Shown piece after piece: positions 14,991-15,026 of a stretch of DNA of 15,026 nt. The notes beneath the pieces are model-generated. The model made no database searches. It saw nothing but the letters and a program-made list of their open reading frames with translations, and was not told the origin of the DNA. Origin of the DNA: Beroe ovata. Lineage: Eukaryota; Ctenophora; Nuda; Beroida; Beroidae. The DNA lies in assembly GCA_946803715.1 (NCBI GenBank), contig CAMPET010000217.1:6078-21103 (forward strand), given 5' to 3'. Numbering within the stretch: the stretch's first letter is position 1; each line of letters starts with the position of its first letter. Made by a program: the position numbers and the translations under genes.

Positions 14991-15026
14991 ACACACACAC
15001 ACACATACACACACACACACACACAC
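14991..15026. repeat. (CA)n microsatellite at window end
   Basis: ACACACACACATACACACAC-type repeat running to the last base; counterpart of 11026-11052. Confidence 0.95.

Noticed and set aside
1-15026. tRNA or rRNA genes
   Set aside because: No cloverleaf with A and B boxes was seen, and only a short 18S-like stretch near 8383, which is listed as low interest.

Overview
The window looks like animal (metazoan) genomic DNA. It has short GT-AG introns and multi-exon genes built from extracellular animal domains (MAM, LDL-receptor class A, Ig, GCC2/GCC3-like cysteine repeats). Its introns and intergenic DNA are dense with microsatellites and palindromic repeats. The domain mix and compact introns fit an early-branching invertebrate; a sponge is my best guess, but this is inference. 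The window starts in a (GT)n tract, ends in a (CA)n tract and holds a single N at 11053, so it may be a whole contig or scaffold assembled from two pieces.

Left part (39-6910, + strand): the 3' portion of a gene for a single-pass type I membrane protein. Seventeen exons join in one consistent frame (1026 complete codons plus stop). The order is partial MAM - LDLa - MAM - LDLa - MAM - Ig - about five GCC2/GCC3-like cysteine modules - transmembrane helix - 72-residue tail with NPMY, NPTF and a C-terminal PSDV. The 5' end lies outside the window.

Right part (6911-15026): two related copies of one region in the same order. Copy A (6932-11052) and copy B (11054-15026) each hold, from left to right, the downstream flank of the receptor gene, a repeat-filled spacer, and on the minus strand the last three coding exons of an acetolactate-synthase-like, thiamine-diphosphate-dependent enzyme (ILVBL/HACL2 type). 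The receptor and enzyme genes are convergent. Exons differ by about 2.6% between copies (13 of 509 bases by eye, no indels), while introns and spacer differ by many large insertions. Because the copies meet exactly at the N, and copy A loses the 5' part of its enzyme gene there, two uncollapsed alleles joined end to end explain the layout better than a biological tandem duplication, though the latter is not excluded.

The spacer holds the most unusual material. One family of short inverted-repeat elements (ends TTGTAGGATTTYACCCTACC) appears at least six times, twice nested inside members of its own family, with 8-9 bp target-site duplications visible around four insertions. There is also a 280-bp inverted-repeat element with internal perfect hairpins, and a potentially structured segment next to the receptor gene with a compensatory base-pair difference between the two copies. 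An insertion of about 470 bp is present only in the copy A enzyme intron.
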